DNA from: Amoebidium appalachense
Lineage: Eukaryota; Ichthyosporea
NCBI GenBank assembly: GCA_963693365.1
Contig: CAVNZM010000005.1
Location: 5,456,001-5,520,000, forward strand
Reading direction: 5' to 3'
DNA length: 64,000 nt
Under the pieces are notes generated by a model. That model ran no database searches. It saw nothing but the letters and a program-made list of their open reading frames with translations, and was not told the DNA's origin. Each line of letters begins with the position of its first letter. The first letter of the stretch is position 1. The position numbers and the translations under genes were made by a program. Shown here piece after piece: positions 1 to 45,293 of this stretch.

Positions 1-39
<39 letters not shown>

Positions 40-486
40 TGTGTGTGTGCTCGTGCCTGTTTTGCTGTGTGTTTTGTGTTAAGCGTGTGATCTGAGTCCC
101 GTGTGCCATGTCTCGTATTCACGAGGTCTTTTGCCTTTGTTTAGGTGCCGATTTTTTTCCCGTGCACATTCAAGAGGTTTTTGTTTTCTCGTTTGTTTGT
201 GTTGCATAAGATACATGCAAGGGTATTTTGGGACGTATACGTTACCAAGTGTTTCAGTGGACAGATACACTTACCTTTCATTGTCCATCTTCGTGTGTTT
301 CTAGCGTCGCTTCCATCAATGTTTCTGACGTGTGTTTACCTCCTAATGCAAAACCTGACAACACTGACTCCTTTGTACCCCCTCCCTCCCCCCCCCCCCT
401 CCCCCCCCTCCCTCCCCCCCCTTTCTCTCCCCCCCCCCCCCGCCCCCCACTGGTTCACTGTGCCCCTCCTCCCCTCCCTGCCCCCC

Positions 487-517
<31 letters not shown>

Positions 518-556
518 ACACACTCCTCCTCCTCCCCCCCTTCCCCTCCCCCCTTC

Positions 557-613
<57 letters not shown>

Positions 614-651
614 ACTATACACATATCTTTCAAACACCCACCCCACTTTAG
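1..651. repeat. Intronic simple repeats upstream of first visible SET exon
   Basis: (GT)n at 1-50, a 300-base unique stretch with no exon I can support, then C-runs broken by (CA)n at 365-620. Presumably intron of the NSD-like gene. The AWS Cys-rich exon that should precede 652 was not found, so it probably lies off the left edge. Confidence 0.7.
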
Positions 652-6792
<6,141 letters not shown>

Positions 6793-7046
6793 TGGTGGTG
6801 AATGGAAAAGAGAGCGCACACACATGAAGGGATTGTGTGTAGTGTTTTTCGGTTTCTTCAATTGCCGGGATTTGGTATTCCTATGTTTACCAGAAGGACC
6901 ACCGTCGGTAAAATCGATTCGTTATCTTGTGCGTGCTTTATCTATATCATGATGCAGTCTCAATACATCAGTGGTGGATTTTATTGTTAGCTAGTGTTGC
7001 TTGGATGTATACACATGTGCTTTGGTTTAATCCGTCTCTCTCTTTT

Positions 7047-7252
<206 letters not shown>

Positions 7253-7831
7253 GTGCTTTTGTTTGTCGGTGTGCATTGTGTGCTACCTACCAGAGAATAC
7301 ATAATTCACGAGTGCACACCGACACACACAGACAGAGTCAAAGTTAGTGATCGCGCGAGCTTTTGACGGTTTGATTACCGAAACAAGATTCAAGGGAGAA
7401 ACCTCTCGATTATTCTCTGGTGTTCTTTTTTTTCCGATTTTCCTCATGGGTATTTTTCTTTATTTTTCTGGTTCCTGAATAATTCAAAAGGCTTGCATGC
7501 CGAGTATCAGCATAAATCTTAGTAGATATTCTTAGAAAATTCTTTGGCAGAAATTGCTCTGTATCATAACTGCCAAAATGTAAATCCCGTTGCCCATATA
7601 AGGGATGCCCGATAAAGAAATATCTATAATAAACTGGTGGATTGCCTTTCAAAAAAACTATGCTCTAAACAAGACAAATAAACATTACCCACTCTGGGGT
7701 TAAGGAGGTGTGTTGCTTGTGAGCGCCATACGTCTGTGGTGTGTCCAACCCCATCCCCTCCTTCCCCCCCCCCCCACCCCCCCCCCCCCTCCCCCCTCCT
7801 CCCTGCCAAACAACCCCAAATACCCCCCCCC

Positions 7832-7862
<31 letters not shown>

Positions 7863-7943
7863 ACACACACCTCCCCCCTCCCCCCCCTCCCCCGTCCCCC
7901 AACACAACAATAACAACACTGCAACACCATTCGACTCGCCCAC

Positions 7944-8162
7944 GTCGTGTCACCGGATTGGCCTGAGGGAACGGCCAATAAAGTGCAACAGTCATGATCC
8001 CCGACATTAATTTTCTACATATGCGTGTACATGTGTCGTGCATACGAGAGCACGGTGTATGTGTGTATGTATGTATGTGTGTATGTATGTATGTGTGCGT
8101 GAACATGTGGGGACCATTGCCACTTTATTGGCCGCACTCCCTCCGGCCAATCATTACACGAC
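7944..8162. mobile_element. Foldback (MITE-like) element
   Basis: Two imperfect inverted arms of about 55 bases (about 7944-8003 and 8107-8162) share GTCGTGT, ATTGGCC and CGGCCAATAAAGTG and enclose a loop with (GTAT)n at 8053-8100. There is no coding capacity. Read as a decayed non-autonomous hairpin transposon. Confidence 0.6.
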
Positions 8163-8655
8163 ACGGATCCCATGGATACATACATGATAATACTGATATA
8201 TGCTCCTTGCATGCATAATATGTATGCATTACATTGTACCATAGTGCCCGGTGCATGCAGTGTACCTGGATGGTCCATATTAGTATGTATGTATACGTAA
8301 CAATAAAAAAGTATGAATATCGATCGAGTGTGCACGTGCGTGCACGATTGCGACTTTAGTCTTGCTTATGGTGTCTTAACTTTCTCTCAGAGCTTCTAAT
8401 GCTAGTATCTGCATATCCATGATCATCTGTATTAGTCGTCAGCTGTAATGTGTACGATGGCACTTATGTTACTTACTATCTACATACGTCACCAGCTGCA
8501 TTTGATTGGCTGCGCTGGAAAGCGCAGCAGGCCGTCAAGTGAGGCTGGGCCCCAGACAGTGTCCGTAGCAATTAATAGTCCGTAAACCCCCCAAAATAGT
8601 CTTGCTTGTGCTCCCTTTCTCAACACATGTTTTGTGGGTTCAACACGGCCAAGGC

Positions 8656-8684
8656 AAAAAAAAAAAAAAAAAAAAAAAAGGGAA

Positions 8685-8726
<42 letters not shown>

Positions 8727-8844
8727 TTATTCCGGCGGTTTCCACATCATGAATTTCATACATGATATCTTATAATCAGAACGCGGCATTAACGTAAATT
8801 CGTTAATGCCGCGTTCTGATTATGTGTCAATCAGTTGAGCAGCG

Positions 8845-8885
<41 letters not shown>

Positions 8886-9003
8886 CTCCCCTCCCTCCCT
8901 CCCTCTCTTTCCCTCCCTCCCCCCCCCCCCCCCCCCCCTCCCCCTCCCTCCCTCCCTCCCTCCCTCCCTCCCCCCTCCCTCTCTCCCTCCCTCCCTCCCT
9001 CCG
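8656..9003. repeat. A-run, G-run, perfect hairpin, C-run and CCCT block
   Basis: A-run then G-run at 8656-8725; a perfect 23-bp inverted repeat at 8772-8823; C-run at 8849-8881; CCCT/CCT repeats to 9001. Confidence 0.85.
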
Positions 9004-9199
9004 AAATACTGCACGCATTGCAGCACATGTACACCTCAGTGAATATAACTGTGCGTGCTGCGTGCCGGCACTGCGCGCACGCATCACAAGTATACGTGTG
9101 AATTCGAATGCACACACACATCCACTAAAAATTTGCATCAACTGGTGAAAAAGGATATTTTAAAATTTGATATTTGACGTGCTAAGAAGTCTGACTCAC

Positions 9200-9304
9200 C
9201 TGGCAACCCAAAGGCCATAGGATTTGCCCGGTAAGGCCATGTAAACACCTCACTCCTTCCCATTGCTTCCAACACATCTATACCGTATGCGTCTTGAATT
9301 CCTT
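9200..9304 (-). CDS. Unplaced candidate exon, unrecognised
   Basis: On the minus strand, acceptor TTGCCACAG and donor CCAG/GTGAGT bound 105 bases open in one frame only (phase 1 in, phase 1 out). It would encode a mixed-composition peptide including DAYGIDVLEAMGRSEVFTWP. No neighbouring exon could be joined in phase and no family is recognised. It could be a chance open segment or a relic. Confidence 0.3.
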
Positions 9305-9639
9305 CTGTGGCAACCCCCCCCCCCCCCCCCCCCCCCCCAACACACACACACACACCTTGGAGAACCGTTATAACACATATTTAAGTACGAGTGGATTAGC
9401 TTTATTTAGTCACTGGATCGAGGGGGGCCAAAAAAAAGAAGAGTTGGTGCACTGGGCCCCTGAAGTATTACAATTCACCACAAAAATTGACATCCAGATA
9501 TACCTGGACCCAATCACAACGCCCCACGGCCGCAACGCCGCATTCTTTGCGAATCCCCAAGGACTTAGGCAAGGAATGACAGATCAATACATGTCACGAC
9601 AAGGAAATGGAAAGGTGTGGTGGTGGTGGTGGTGGTGGT

Positions 9640-9671
<32 letters not shown>

Positions 9672-11318
9672 CCTTGGAAAATTACTGTTAAACAGTACGG
9701 ATTACCCGTATAAGCCAACTGTCCAAAATCGAAATTAGATAATCCTGATATTACGTCTATTGACAATCTGCTGAACCACGGTATGTTTAACGAGTTTTCT
9801 AGGGTGTATGATTATTTAAGTCGTTATCTCCTCCGTATCCGAGAGTGAGGGCTTTTGTATTTTTCTTCTCCGAGATATCGGTGATATCTCGATGGCTTCT
9901 ATTTTGCTGAGCATATCAATAAAGTCATTATAAAATAAAAAAAATTCAAGGTGGACCTTAAAGGTGTTTCTTTTAGGCCGGTTAATTGTCCCCATTCCAG
10001 CACATCCGGGTCAAGCCAATTACTCAGCGTATTAATCAAATGTAATCTTTTTCCTGACAACTGATTATTATTCTTCCCTTCTCTCTCTCTCTTTCTTTCT
10101 TTTCTTTTCTCTTTTTGTTGTAACATGGCGCATTTGCACCATGCTTCCGGCAAAACGATGGTGCACAGCACGCGAATCATATAGCTAGAAATCCCTCTGA
10201 CCCGGAACAAACCTAAAAGAAACCCCCTTTAGGGTGGTCGGGGTATGCGTGGTGGAAAATGGGTTTTTTATATAGCCTCGTTTTATTCTTTTCATTTCAT
10301 ACCGTCATACACCGTAATATATCCACAGTATTCTCGACCGTGCCACCCTGTCATTTCGGTACACACAACATTCAAGAGCACATTTGCATAAAAGAAGGAA
10401 TAAATTGGTACAAAAAAACAAAACACCTTTAAAACTTTGCAACAATTTTGTGAGGATATCTACCACACGACAGGGTGATAGCCAAAAACATTTTCGGTAT
10501 ATCTCCAGGGTGGATAATCTGGCGCACCTGTCGCCAACACAATCAAAGAGAAACGGAAGAAAACCCCTCGGGCAAACCCTTCCATATAAGGCATATAAGG
10601 AAACATTATGACGCAGGATCCCCCCCCCCCCCCCCTTCTCCCCCCCCTCCCCCCCACACGCACACACACACACAAAGAAATAGTAATAAGTAAAATAAAA
10701 ACAGAAAATAAAACAAGAAGAAACTATACATCAGCTGCCGAACGTACCACTATGCGCGCGTCGTGAGAATATACTATTTACAATAGCCTGATATGGATGT
10801 TCTCACAAGGACTTGATAATCCATCTTCAAATTTCAATGCGTACATGGCTTTTACTAGCACTATCTGCAATTCCATGTAAAATTACGACTTCTAACCCGA
10901 AAACCACACCGGACATGGCCTGCACGCCGGCTCTTTCTCTCACCAAAAACACAACACCACCAGTACTAAACTAGTTCAAAAATTACCATGCAGTTGCACT
11001 TCGCAAACACGAAAAATGATCTTACGCACCCACCACGGCCCAGCAAAAATACAAATTCGGGACAATGCCAAAAAAAAAAAAAAATCGGCAGAATTATCGT
11101 GACATACGGGACATACACACGCACCAACATACCACACCAAATCTACAGAGAGTTTCATCTGTACTACGTCAGCCATTCTCTCCGTGTTAAAAGAAGGGCA
11201 CATCTCTGTACAATGTCACCCCATGTCACACACCCCACCCCCACGAGAGAAAGAGGGAGAACGACGGAGACCAAAAATGCCGAAATTTCCGACATGCAGC
11301 GGGGAAGGGGAAAAGGGG

Positions 11319-11362
<44 letters not shown>

Positions 11363-11470
11363 CCTTCATTCATCTACATCTCTGTTCCCGTCCGTGACGA
11401 AACAAAATTCGAAAAAACCGGTAACAATAAACCCGGAAAAACACACGCGGTCAACACTGGTCCACGGTGG
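9305..11470. other. Intergenic region without a supported gene
   Basis: Contains a C-run/(CA)n at 9316-9355, (GTG)n/G-run at 9616-9670, a diverged TIR element at 9958-10231, a C-run at 10620-10656, A15 at 11071-11084 and an A-run of about 43 bases at 11318-11360. A 139-residue plus frame at 9294-9713 has no splice support and includes repeat translation. Confidence 0.5.
9958..10231. mobile_element. Diverged TTAA-type TIR element (copy 2)
   Basis: Left end TTAAAGGTGTTTCTTTTAGG, right end CCTAAAAGAAACCCCCTTTA. These ends match the element at 28540-28677, and interior segments (CGGGTCAAGCCAATT, ATCCC...TCTGACCCG) also match. The left TTAA is intact; the right reads TTAG. Confidence 0.6.
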
Positions 11471-11954
11471 TCAGGCATGCTCTCCAGCCAGCAACGTAAA
11501 TGACGGGTTTCTGTGAAGCAAATCCATATCTGCAGATCTCGCATACTCGCGCCACCGCCCATGTGTTTTCTAATGAAAATGCGGTGGGAAGAAGTAGAAT
11601 AATTAGTAATCAGAAAAAACTCCGCAGCGCAGGCAAACCGGGTGGTTTCTCTGACCCCGATTCTAATTTCTGTACCTATTTTGTGTGTGGATGTGTGAGT
11701 GCGTGCATGCGTGTGCCTGTGTGTGTGTGTGTGTGTGTGCGTGTGTCCGCACACAGGCATGCATGTGCCTGTGCGTGCCTGTGTGTGTGTTGTGTGCATG
11801 TCCGTGTGGGGGCTCATGTGCACGTGCCCGTACCTATGTCCCTGTGTGCGTGTGCGTGTGCGTTTGTGTGAGTGTGAGTGTGAGTGTGAGTGTGAGTGAG
11901 TGTGTGTGTGTGTGCGTGTGTGTGCGTGTGTGTGTGGTGTGTCACGGGGTGTGT

Positions 11955-12018
<64 letters not shown>

Positions 12019-12103
12019 CTGGATGCGTGTGCGCGAGCATGAACAGGTATGTCACACAGTGGTGGGCCTGTCCTTTTTTTTTTTTTTACTTGGCTGCCCC
12101 GGT

Positions 12104-12160
<57 letters not shown>

Positions 12161-12353
12161 GGGGGGAGGGGGGGAGGGGGGAGGGGGGGGAGGGGGAGAC
12201 CAAACCCACCTTCCAAGCTGGATACTGGACAACCAACATGCCCGCAAACACGACCACCATCCCCAAGGCCAGACTAGTGGCCAGGCCAACACCCAGCAGA
12301 AAAATACTGGCAATGATGTCGACCTCAACAAACGTGGCCCCGCCGTCACCCAT
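11471..12353 (-). CDS. Small membrane protein, two exons, unrecognised
   Basis: Exon 1 is 12353-12210 (48 codons) and starts in a good context, ACCATGG. Donor AAG/GTGGGT joins in phase 0 to exon 2, 11569-11471, after acceptor CATTTTCATTAG, ending in TGA. The 80-residue product has an acidic N-terminus (MGDGGATFVEVD), then about 30 hydrophobic residues (IIASIFLLGVGLATSLALGM and VVVFAGMLVV) forming one long or two short membrane helices, then a basic/polar tail (KTHGRWREYARSADMDLL). The composition suits a small organelle or ER membrane protein. No family was recognised. The intron holds (GT)n and poly-G. Confidence 0.5.
11686..12200. repeat. (GT)n, (GAGT)n and poly-G in the small-membrane-protein intron
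   Basis: Interrupted GT repeats at 11686-12018, T-run at 12074-12087, GT then G-run with GA breaks at 12101-12198. Confidence 0.92.
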
Positions 12354-14220
12354 GGTTACTAAACTGCTTGGATTGTTGGTGTTCCGTTGCTTAACAATTC
12401 CGATTGTTAAATTGATGCTCTTAATTAGAGAACTTGAAAAACCATCTCTCAATTGAGTGCACTGAAATGCTCACGACCAAAAAATAGAAGCTGGAAGCAC
12501 TACGGATATAGGCTGCCACTTGCACCTGCCTGAGAAACGATGTTTTCTTTACTGCCACATGCGCAAGGAACGATGTTTTCCTTGCACACTTGCCTCGTTG
12601 GTTATATAATGAAGGAACACACAATAGCAGTGAGCTGACCGGCAATTGTCCCTCGTAGATACGGCCGTATGGTTGGAACATGGAATCGTGGGGAGTCTCC
12701 GAATTCACGGTTTGTGGTTTTACTAGAAGATCCACCCAACGAAGACGAGATCGAACTCGAAGACGAGCTCGAACTGAAATCAGGAACACAACGTTGCTTC
12801 CAACAAAATAGTACCTTCTAACGAAATGTAGTTTCGGAGTTTTAACTAAACCAGCTGTTGTTCCTCACAGCTTATGTCACATAGTTCGAATGGTGAGTCC
12901 AACATGTCACCGCAGTGAATTTACAAGCTGATTCTACAGCCAAAAAACACAACGAAAAAAATACAGGAAAAAATGTTGCTTTAATCAAACGGCTAGCATG
13001 TAGCGAGCGCACTTTGTGAGATGGAAACTGGAAAAAGACGGGGCTTTTAAAGGCACAGAAAACCAGGGGATGGCTCACACAGTACCCACACACGGAAATT
13101 TCGTGACATGAAAACGGAATGAGCGGACGAGGCTCTCGAACTCAACAGGAAACAACGTCATCGAAAATGCGACAATATAACTGTCCTATGATACCAGTGC
13201 CTTTTTATATCGTGGCTGACATGCATTCCACAGAAAGCAGCTAATACAAAGCCATGATATGTGACCATACATATAAACCGATTATCGACTTGCAAGTTGA
13301 AGTTGGGATGGGCCAGCTGGCGGCTGCATCATGTGCCAGTCGCGGAAGAATTATCGGTTGAGCGAGTGTATAAAGGGAAGTGTGATTGGATATCCAAGAA
13401 GTGCTTTTGTATAATTCAAAAGGTCAAAGGGTCATGGAAATAAAAAAACTAGAGTAAGCTTCACGGAGATCTGTCTCTGTCAGTCTGCACATTTATGTGC
13501 CTAATAAATCATTCTTATGTAACCAATCGTAGGTCTTGATTGGCAGAAGATAATGCCGGATAAGATCTGGGCGATGGAGTAGGAAAATTCTGAATATCCA
13601 AGGGAAAGCAGTCAATGGCGTCTTGCACATGGCAGCTTTTGTCATCAAGCTTGATGATTACACTCACTGTTTTTCAGTATTTTCAACTGTTGGATTCTGT
13701 TATTTATAAACAAAAAAATGGTACGTGGCTACTTTGGGTAGGTTTTACGTCTATGCTGGACGGTGTATCGGGTCAAAGTTAATAGACATGACAAGCGCTT
13801 CCATTGCAGCTTTACATCTGAGACCTTAAATAGCGAGTGCTTAGATTATCCAGAATTCGTGTATCTGAAGCGGTATGGGGAGATCATGATATCACTGGGC
13901 TTCTGATTGGCTCATAAGGTGGTGTGAGGCCAGTGACATGGTCAAGTTGTCCGGCGAGAATTAGTTCTTCAAAGCCGGAAAAAAATCACAAATAGTTGAG
14001 CTATATAATAGTTAGTACATCATTAATTTATAATAAAGAGATTCCTACAAAATAATCACTTCGGCAAGCGCATGCAAAGCCTTGGCTGGCATGGAAGCCA
14101 GTGTGGCTCACAAACGGTATAGGGAGACCAAGTTCCTTTAGTCTAACATTTGAACCTCAGCACTCTGTAATTTGTATCATTTTCATTGATTAGAATGACG
14201 TCACGAATAGGCTCTTCCAC

Positions 14221-14650
14221 GGGGGGGGGGGGGGGGGGTCGGCCGCGCGGGGGGGGGGGGGGGGGGGGGGGGGAGGGAGAAAGGCACCTGAGTTGGGAGA
14301 GAGAGAGGGAGAGGGGAGAGGGAGAGAGAGGGAGGCGAGAGAGACAGGGGGGGGGGGGGGGGGAGGGGAAAGGGAGAGGGAGGGGGGGAGAGAGAGAGGG
14401 AGAGAGGGAGAGGGGGAGGGGGAGAGAGAGGGAGAGAGAGAGGGGGAGGGATGGAGGGAGGGAGGGAGGGAGGGAGGGAGGGAGGGAGGGAGGGAGAGGG
14501 AGTGAGAGAGAGAGTCTAGCGAGAAAGAGAGATGGAGGGAGGGAGGGGGGGGGGGGAGGGGAGAGAGAGGGGGGGGGGGGGGGGGAGGGTAGGAGCTAGA
14601 GACGAGAGAGAGAGAGGGGGGGGAGAGAGAGAGAGAGAAAGAGGGAGAGA
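14221..14650. repeat. Poly-G, (GA)n and (GGGA)n block
   Basis: G-runs at 14221-14273 followed by long interrupted GA and GGGA repeats. Confidence 0.92.
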
Positions 14651-15213
14651 GATCCGGGCTCACTCAGCTCTCTCCACGCGCATGGCACACGGGAGTGGGT
14701 TACACGGTACCGGTAGGCACCCGCAAGCTATATATATATGGCAGCTACCATGCATATACACCGCAAGCGATGGCAGCTACCATGCATATACACCGCAAGC
14801 TATGGCAGCTACAATGCCACCGGAGAGAATTCTGGGCTGCGTGGCCGGCTAGGGTGTGCGGGGAGGGGGCTAATGTAGACATAGAGAGCCAGCGAGCAAG
14901 CTCGACAGGCTCGAGTACTTTATTTCCCACATAGATATGCATCATTCATGTGATCATGACGATTTAATTGGTGTGTGATTGACTTCACTCCGAGACAGGA
15001 CAACAATAAAACAACTAACTAACTAGGAATAACATTATAGTATGTCCGAGTCCCTGCCCGTCGAGCGGTGCATTCATTCATCATATTAACCAGCTACATA
15101 TACGTTTTATTTACCTGCTAACCACCACCTGCACATGTACGATTTAAGGTGTATGCAAAAGACTGCCATTGTGAAACTGAAAAGGAAACCGTGCAAGTAC
15201 TATCACAATGATG

Positions 15214-15425
15214 ATTCTGAATATAACACACATCCTAACCAGACATGTTTATAGGTGTCTTTCATTCGAATACTGTACAGCATACACTCTTCGAAGACGA
15301 TTGTCATGCTTCTTGCAAATTCTGAATATAACACACATCCTAACCGGACATGTTAATTTAAATAGGTCTCTTTCATTCGAATACAACATTACACTCTGTG
15401 TCTTTCAAGGCGATTATCATGCTTC
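15214..15425. repeat. 105-bp tandem duplication
   Basis: Copies begin at 15214 and 15319 with ATTCTGAATATAACACACAT, share CATTCGAATAC and end near TCATGCTTCT, with small indels. Confidence 0.8.
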
Positions 15426-15857
15426 TAACAATCACTATGGTATGCAAAAGCAATTAGTACGTGTGTTTTCTTTTCTTTTTCTTTTCTTTTTTTGGCCCCT
15501 GCACTGCTATCACACCACTTGTAGTTAGGATATACAACAGAGGATCTATCTACATGACTTCATTCGTTCGCAATACAACTGTACACACTAAGATTTACCA
15601 GATTACATCATTGGTGCCAGTAGAGACACAAACACCGTGCAGGGATAATTGAGCTATGCTTGAGAATAGCCATACCCAGATCTCCCAACAACACGATATA
15701 TCTTTTTACTTATAATACTATGATCATTATGTATAACAGCTATGCTCATTAACCACCCATACACCAATGATGTACATACAACTCACGTCTTTAATTCAAA
15801 AAACTGCCATTATATCGATATGATTTTATAATGGCGCATTTTAATTAGAATCGTCAT

Positions 15858-42463
<26,606 letters not shown>

Positions 42464-43321
42464 TTTGAAGGAACCATGGGTCAAGACTCTTGTTTGGGTT
42501 TAGTTCTGTTCTGCTGGTGTCTTAGCAAAAGTGTGATGATGCGCTCTCCGACCCAATTACGCGAAGTGCTTTAACTGTCTGGTTACTTCTTAGCGCTATC
42601 TTGAAACTGAGAAAGTGTCCCATAGAGAGCAGTTTCATGTCATTCTTAGCAATGCACCCATTCACCAGCTACGATGGGCAGCATATGGCACCGTCTCAAA
42701 TCTAAATGACACATGTTGGCACTCGGCAATCATGGAGCCATCGTCATGTGGGCACTTGGCAATCATTGAGCTATCGTCAAAAATGAGGGTGGTCTCACTC
42801 ATAATACATCTACTCCTAACCATTCACGACAGTAGTAGCTGCCTTGAATTTATGACGCTGGCAAGTAGTTTCTGAAGGGCCCAAACCTCAAACCCCTGCT
42901 ACTTTACTTGATCCTGTCTGAGTGTGTACTGTGACTGTGTGATGTACGCGCGAGAGTAGGTACATGTACATCTGCATCATATGCCCCAAGTAGTACAGGG
43001 CGGGGGGTGCGGCATGCCAGGAGCTACTACTAGAGAGAAGGGGGGGGTATGATTGGAGGGGGGGGTGTTCAGCTAACCTTATATGGATAAAGCAAAGTTA
43101 CAAGGATTCAAGCCATTGGTTGGGCAAGACCCCTTTTGCCGAATATGGATAACAGATCATACACTGCTGTAGGCGGCGGTCAGGAATTGGCGCGCTCTTT
43201 ACTGGTCACAACCAGTCCGGGAAGGCCATGAGCAGCATTGCCGAGCACACTGGAATACGGGAATGTTTGCGGTAACGTAGTCGCACTAGGGGGGCAGGGG
43301 GCCAGGCCCCAAGTGTTTAAA
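42464..43321. promoter_or_regulatory. Divergent intergenic region between RasGAP and the transposase-like gene
   Basis: About 860 bases separate the two start codons, which point away from each other, so both promoters should lie here. I see no convincing TATA box or CpG-dense core. A 32-bp near-duplication (GGCACT[CT]GGCAATCAT.GAGC) occurs at 42717-42780. The transposase-like frame is already open from 43238. Confidence 0.35.
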
Positions 43322-44472
43322 ATGAAGCCAGGCTGCCCTAAGGGCACAACACAGCGCCCTGGGCATAAAACAGGCGGAGCTAGGGAGGGAGCTGGGCGCA
43401 AAAAAAAAGATGCTGCATTTGTTCAGCCTTTAGCGAACTTTGCAGGTTTTGGGACGGCAAACAAAGCTGTTTTGCAGGAACTAAACGTAAACGTACAACC
43501 CGAACAGCCCCCTCTATCTAAGGCCGCCGACATAAGGGCCCGTGTAGTTGAGGCAGGTAGCGTCCATTCGTTACCAAGAGAAATGGATCGGGCCCCTGCT
43601 CCACACCCACCAGACATACAGGTGCAACCCGACGAGGAACCTTTGCTAAATGCAGCAGCAGATGCGTACCGGGTAGACGAGGATGAAGGGGAGGAAGAGG
43701 GAGAAGATAATACGGACGGGGATGACGGTGGAGAGGAGTTTTCTGACGCGGCGGGCGAAACAATCAAGTCGCACCTGCACACAGTGAAAGAGAGTCTCAA
43801 AGATGAGAAGACGCCTGTGGGGTGGCATCTTCCACCTCCCATTATAGGCTTTAAATTTGGGGGCGATCCAGCGCCTTTCTACAAACCCAGATGTTTTGCC
43901 TGGCTTCCGGAAAGGTTGTCTCCCGGTTTCATGGTGCCGTGCCCCTTCGATGATCACTACGTGGACCCCCACAACCACCCCAACCCACACCGTACTTCTC
44001 GCAATGGGTTCATGAGCAACCCCGTAGGACGGCGTGTTATCGACTTTGACAGCTGCTACTACATTATCACGGCCCGGTACTTTTGTGACACATGCAAAAA
44101 AAACTTTGCCGGCACAAACCCCCCAGACAATTAAACGCCTTCCACTCTTCATGCGTGATCAGTTTCCGGCCTACCTTAGCCACCGCAGTGGGCTCGACCT
44201 AAAGGTGGTAACATTGTTGCGTGCACTGGCAGACAAAGGTGTGGGCCCAAACGCCTTTGCCACCCTCCTCTCGGAGCTCCACAAGCAGCGATACGACGAG
44301 CAGCGGCTCCTGTATTACTCGAGGGCGCTGCATTGGACCAAGTATGAACTCAAAAAGCGTAACGATTTCCGCCCCCACGACCAGCGCCTGACAGAACTTC
44401 CCCCAGAGGAGCAGGCGGCTAAGTTCTCGGCGTTTGGTGACAAAAATGGTTACGCTGGACATGTGCCTTCAG
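43322..44472 (+). pseudogene. Exon 1 of the transposase-like gene, with apparent frameshift
   Basis: The frame running to 44134 stops just after CDTCKKNFAGTNP. Homology-like sequence continues one base over (TIKRLPLFMRDQFPAYL, then LLSELHKQRYDEQRLLYY) to 44472. The shift falls at the C6 run 44119-44124 or the A8 run 44096-44103. One base fewer restores a frame that also gives the correct phase for the next exon. Either a recent inactivating indel, a homopolymer sequencing error or programmed shifting; error or decay is likeliest. Confidence 0.65.
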
Positions 44473-44716
44473 GCAAGTGTGCACTGCATTTTGGGTGTGT
44501 AAATGGTCCCCATTGTTTTGTATGCACGTGCTTGGGCATTTTTTGGGTTGGCTTGGTAGGGTTTTGTTTTATTATTTTTTATTTTTTTTTTAGGGGGGGG
44601 GGGGGGACTTGGAAATGGGTTTTGGAAGTGTGGTCAATAAGTTTCTATTATGGTGGTGGTGGATGTGTGGTGGTGGATGTGCGCCTGTGAGTGTGCGTGT
44701 ACTTGTGGGTCCGTGT

Positions 44717-44765
<49 letters not shown>

Positions 44766-44839
44766 GGGGGGACATGGTGATGGATTAGGTGGTGGTGGTG
44801 GCAATCAGTCATGGTGGTGGTGGTGGTGGTGGTGGTGGT

Positions 44840-44874
<35 letters not shown>

Positions 44875-45029
44875 GGGGGGGGGCAGAGGGATCATCAGAG
44901 GGGTGAAAGCATAACGGTCCATGTACCAGTGAGTGTGCTTGGGAAATCGTGGAGAACTGTTATGCCTGAAATTAGATGGTGGGTGTGCGCATGTGTGTCT
45001 GTGTGTGTTGGGGGAAAGGAGGTGGAGAG

Positions 45030-45064
<35 letters not shown>

Positions 45065-45256
45065 GGGGGGGGGGCACATGGTGGTAGACTGGATCTTGGT
45101 GGCGGTACTTAATGGTTATTATAGTAGTGGCAGGAGGGTGTGGGGGGAAGGGCAAACGGACGTGCAGGGGACAAACTGCAGATGGGGCACAAAGGGGAAA
45201 GAAGGTGAAAGTTGGTGCAATGACTTGGAGGGTTTGCGCGCGCCGGGAGGCGGGGG

Positions 45257-45293
<37 letters not shown>

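Larger units (their letters stand above)
12354..15857. other. Intergenic region with local tandem repeats
   Basis: No supported gene. It holds poly-G/GA/GGGA at 14221-14650, a 32-bp tandem repeat at 14721-14818 (unit CCGCAAGCTATGGCAGCTAC...), and a two-copy 105-bp tandem repeat at 15214-15425. 12354-14200 is unique, AT-balanced and stop-rich in all frames. Confidence 0.55.

Noticed and set aside
9294-9713. 139-residue plus frame
   Set aside because: Its start and end are repeat translation; the unique middle has no splice support and no recognised family.
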